From: Marimonas lutisalis
Lineage (GTDB): Bacteria; Pseudomonadota; Alphaproteobacteria; Rhodobacterales; Rhodobacteraceae
Direction: 5' to 3'
Assembly (NCBI RefSeq): GCF_005434965.1
Contig: NZ_SKCI01000001.1
Location: 381,370-445,369 of the forward strand
DNA: 64,000 nt
Part shown: piece by piece, positions 62,795-64,000 of the stretch
Layout of the letters: the number at the start of each line of letters is the position of its first letter
Numbering within the stretch: the first letter of the stretch is position 1
Position numbers and translations under genes: made by a program
The notes under the pieces: generated by a model
What the model saw: the letters and a program-made list of their open reading frames with translations, nothing else
Told to the model about the DNA's origin: nothing
Database searches by the model: none

Positions 62795-64000
62795 TCACTT
62801 GGGCACTGACTGGTGCACACCCAATTCTGAAGTGCTTCCTGTCTTGGCGCTTCGCAAAGGCACGACTTCGTGGAATTTTCCGCTCGCGGTGAATTCGGGA
62901 GGGGCTTCTGCGGCCCGCACCGTGACATCATCCAGACCGTTATCGCGAAACACGCGCTGCACCGATGCGATGACCTCTTGAAAGACAGGCCCTGCCGCCG
63001 CGCCTTCGGCCAGTTGTATGCGCAACTCGAAATCGCGTTCACCAATCTGGACCAGCTGGATACGCTGGGCCTGGTCGTGTTCAAGATCGAAGACCAGCGG
63101 CGATAGCGTCACCTCGCCCACCCGAACGAGCGTCGCCTGGCGCCCCTCCACCTCGAAACTGCGAAACGGCGATCCGCAGGGGCAGGTGTCCTCGTAAAAG
63201 CGAACACAGTCGCCAAGATCGTATCGGATGAAGGGCTGCACCTCGTTGGCGAGCACCGTCAGCAGTACGGTCGCAGATAACGTGCCGTCGGGAACGGGCC
63301 GCATTGCTTCGTCGACCGCCTCGAGGATGACCCAGTCTTCGTTCACGTGCTTCCGCCCGTGGCTACATTCGAACGAAAGCGCCAGGCACTCGGTACACCC
63401 ATAGGGATCAGAAATGCCGTATTTCAGCGAGGGGAAGGCTCGTCGAGCCCGCTCGCGAAGGTCACCCGTCAGTGTCTCGCCCCCCGTGGTAAAGAACGCG
63501 GGCTCGATCTGTAGCCGCCCGGCCTCCTTTTCCCTGACCAGAATGGCCAGCATGCTCGGGTAAGTCACGATCCAAGAGATGTTCGCAATCGCATTGAGTC
63601 TGTCAACGAGCTGACCAATTGGCTGCTCGGCCTCGATGAAGGTTATCCCAAACCCCTTCGCCAACCGCGGACTCAACCGTTGCACCAGTTTGTTGAACCC
63701 GTTTCCGGCGAAGTGGCCATGCCCTCCTGTGATCGTCACCCTCACGCCGAGCTTGCGAACGTCTCGCACGAGCTTGCGATGGTATCTTTCGAAGCGCGCC
63801 AGCATGATGCCAGAGGCGTATTCGACGAAGGATTCGGACAAGACGATGACAGCAGGTTCGCCCGATGTTCCGGAGGTCTGAAAGACGGCAACATCGTCGA
63901 TCGGCACGCCAACCTTTTCGATGTCCCGGAGATGCTCGCGGGCCCTCTCGAGAGGAAGGGAGCGGATCGTCAACCAGTCATCGAACTTCGACATGAGGTC
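62795..64000 (-). CDS. CapK/PaaK-like adenylate-forming protein (5' end beyond window edge)
   Basis: A phenylacetate-CoA-ligase-like protein of the AMP-binding superfamily. The frame is open to the window edge; at least 401 residues are visible. FQTSGTSGEPAVIV, the ATP phosphate loop, sits about 40 residues from the ATG at 63994, whereas in the family it usually lies near residue 90-100, so the true start is probably outside. Further marks are FFTTGGETLTGDLRERA, YGISDPYGCTECLALSFEC (AMP-binding YGxTE-like), FIRYDLGDCVRF and CPCGSPFRSFEVEGRQ (zinc-binding-like Cys). Relatives in polysaccharide loci (CapK) or natural-product clusters activate carboxylic acids. The lower GC feel and position suggest an accessory region starts here (inference). 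Confidence 0.82.
   Translation of the reverse strand, partial: DLMSKFDDWLTIRSLPLERAREHLRDIEKVGVPIDDVAVFQTSGTSGEPAVIVLSESFVEYASGIMLARFERYHRKLVRDVRKLGVRVTITGGHGHFAGNGFNKLVQRLSPRLAKGFGITFIEAEQPIGQLVDRLNAIANISWIVTYPSMLAILVREKEAGRLQIEPAFFTTGGETLTGDLRERARRAFPSLKYGISDPYGCTECLALSFECSHGRKHVNEDWVILEAVDEAMRPVPDGTLSATVLLTVLANEVQPFIRYDLGDCVRFYEDTCPCGSPFRSFEVEGRQATLVRVGEVTLSPLVFDLEHDQAQRIQLVQIGERDFELRIQLAEGAAAGPVFQEVIASVQRVFRDNGLDDVTVRAAEAPPEFTASGKFHEVVPLRSAKTGSTSELGVHQSVPK

Overview
This GC-rich, gene-dense window looks like chromosome of an alphaproteobacterium of the order Rhodobacterales (Roseobacter group). The evidence is protein-family and gene-order resemblance: ethylmalonyl-CoA pathway genes (ccr, ecm, mch, an mcl2-type lyase/thioesterase), a DUF4175 (TIGR02302) giant, an MJ0042 zinc-ribbon protein divergent from ftsEX, TIGR02186 paired with a TauE/SafE permease, and a solo LuxR regulator behind a small overlapping ORF. 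I see no rRNA, tRNA, CRISPR array, transposase or phage gene.

Layout. 1-9.2 kb: 3' end of argH, a tiny lipoprotein, lysA, DUF4175 protein, the zinc-ribbon protein (opposite strand), then ftsE-ftsX-plsC-flavin-type oxidase. 9.2-18.8 kb (minus strand): DUF998-like membrane protein, then sucC-sucD-DUF805-sucA-odhB-lpdA. 19.0-20.7 kb: sulfotransferase plus glycosyltransferase. 20.7-23.6 kb (minus): EF-hand/coiled-coil exported protein and mdh. 23.8-27.7 kb: TSUP permease, an exported protein, then mcl2-type gene, nnrU-like gene and mch. 27.8-32.2 kb: sdhC-sdhD-sdhA-lipoprotein-sdhB. 32.2-40.9 kb: Trp/Cys-rich protein, FAD-binding dehydrogenase, ornithine decarboxylase, DUF1989 protein, SHMT-like enzyme and deoD. 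40.9-46.4 kb: GNAT, ecm, a PlsB/PlsC-like acyltransferase and ccr. 46.5-50.8 kb: LuxR pair, helicase, TIGR02186 and TSUP. 50.9-55.5 kb: a complete BMP-type nucleoside ABC importer. 55.7-62.6 kb: rimI-tsaB-nfuA, uspA, ilvE, trpS, an inactive rhomboid and murJ. The right edge cuts a CapK/PaaK-like adenylate-forming protein.

How the genes work together. The window carries most of the lower TCA cycle (2-oxoglutarate dehydrogenase, succinyl-CoA synthetase, succinate dehydrogenase, malate dehydrogenase) next to ethylmalonyl-CoA pathway enzymes that make glyoxylate plus propionyl-CoA from acetyl-CoA and feed the same cycle. Two sets of non-coding motifs may tie these blocks together. Paired TGTGATCACA-type palindromes, 21 bp apart, lie upstream of both sucC and sdhC. 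A TTCTGC-N6-GCRAAA-type motif lies upstream of the mcl2-type gene, ecm (weaker) and ccr. A second non-coding theme is a pair of perfect hairpins (near 37.85 and 60.79 kb) whose 15-nt loops are C-tracts, giving a four-tract G-quadruplex motif on the opposite strand. Function calls rest on recognised motifs and context, without database searches.
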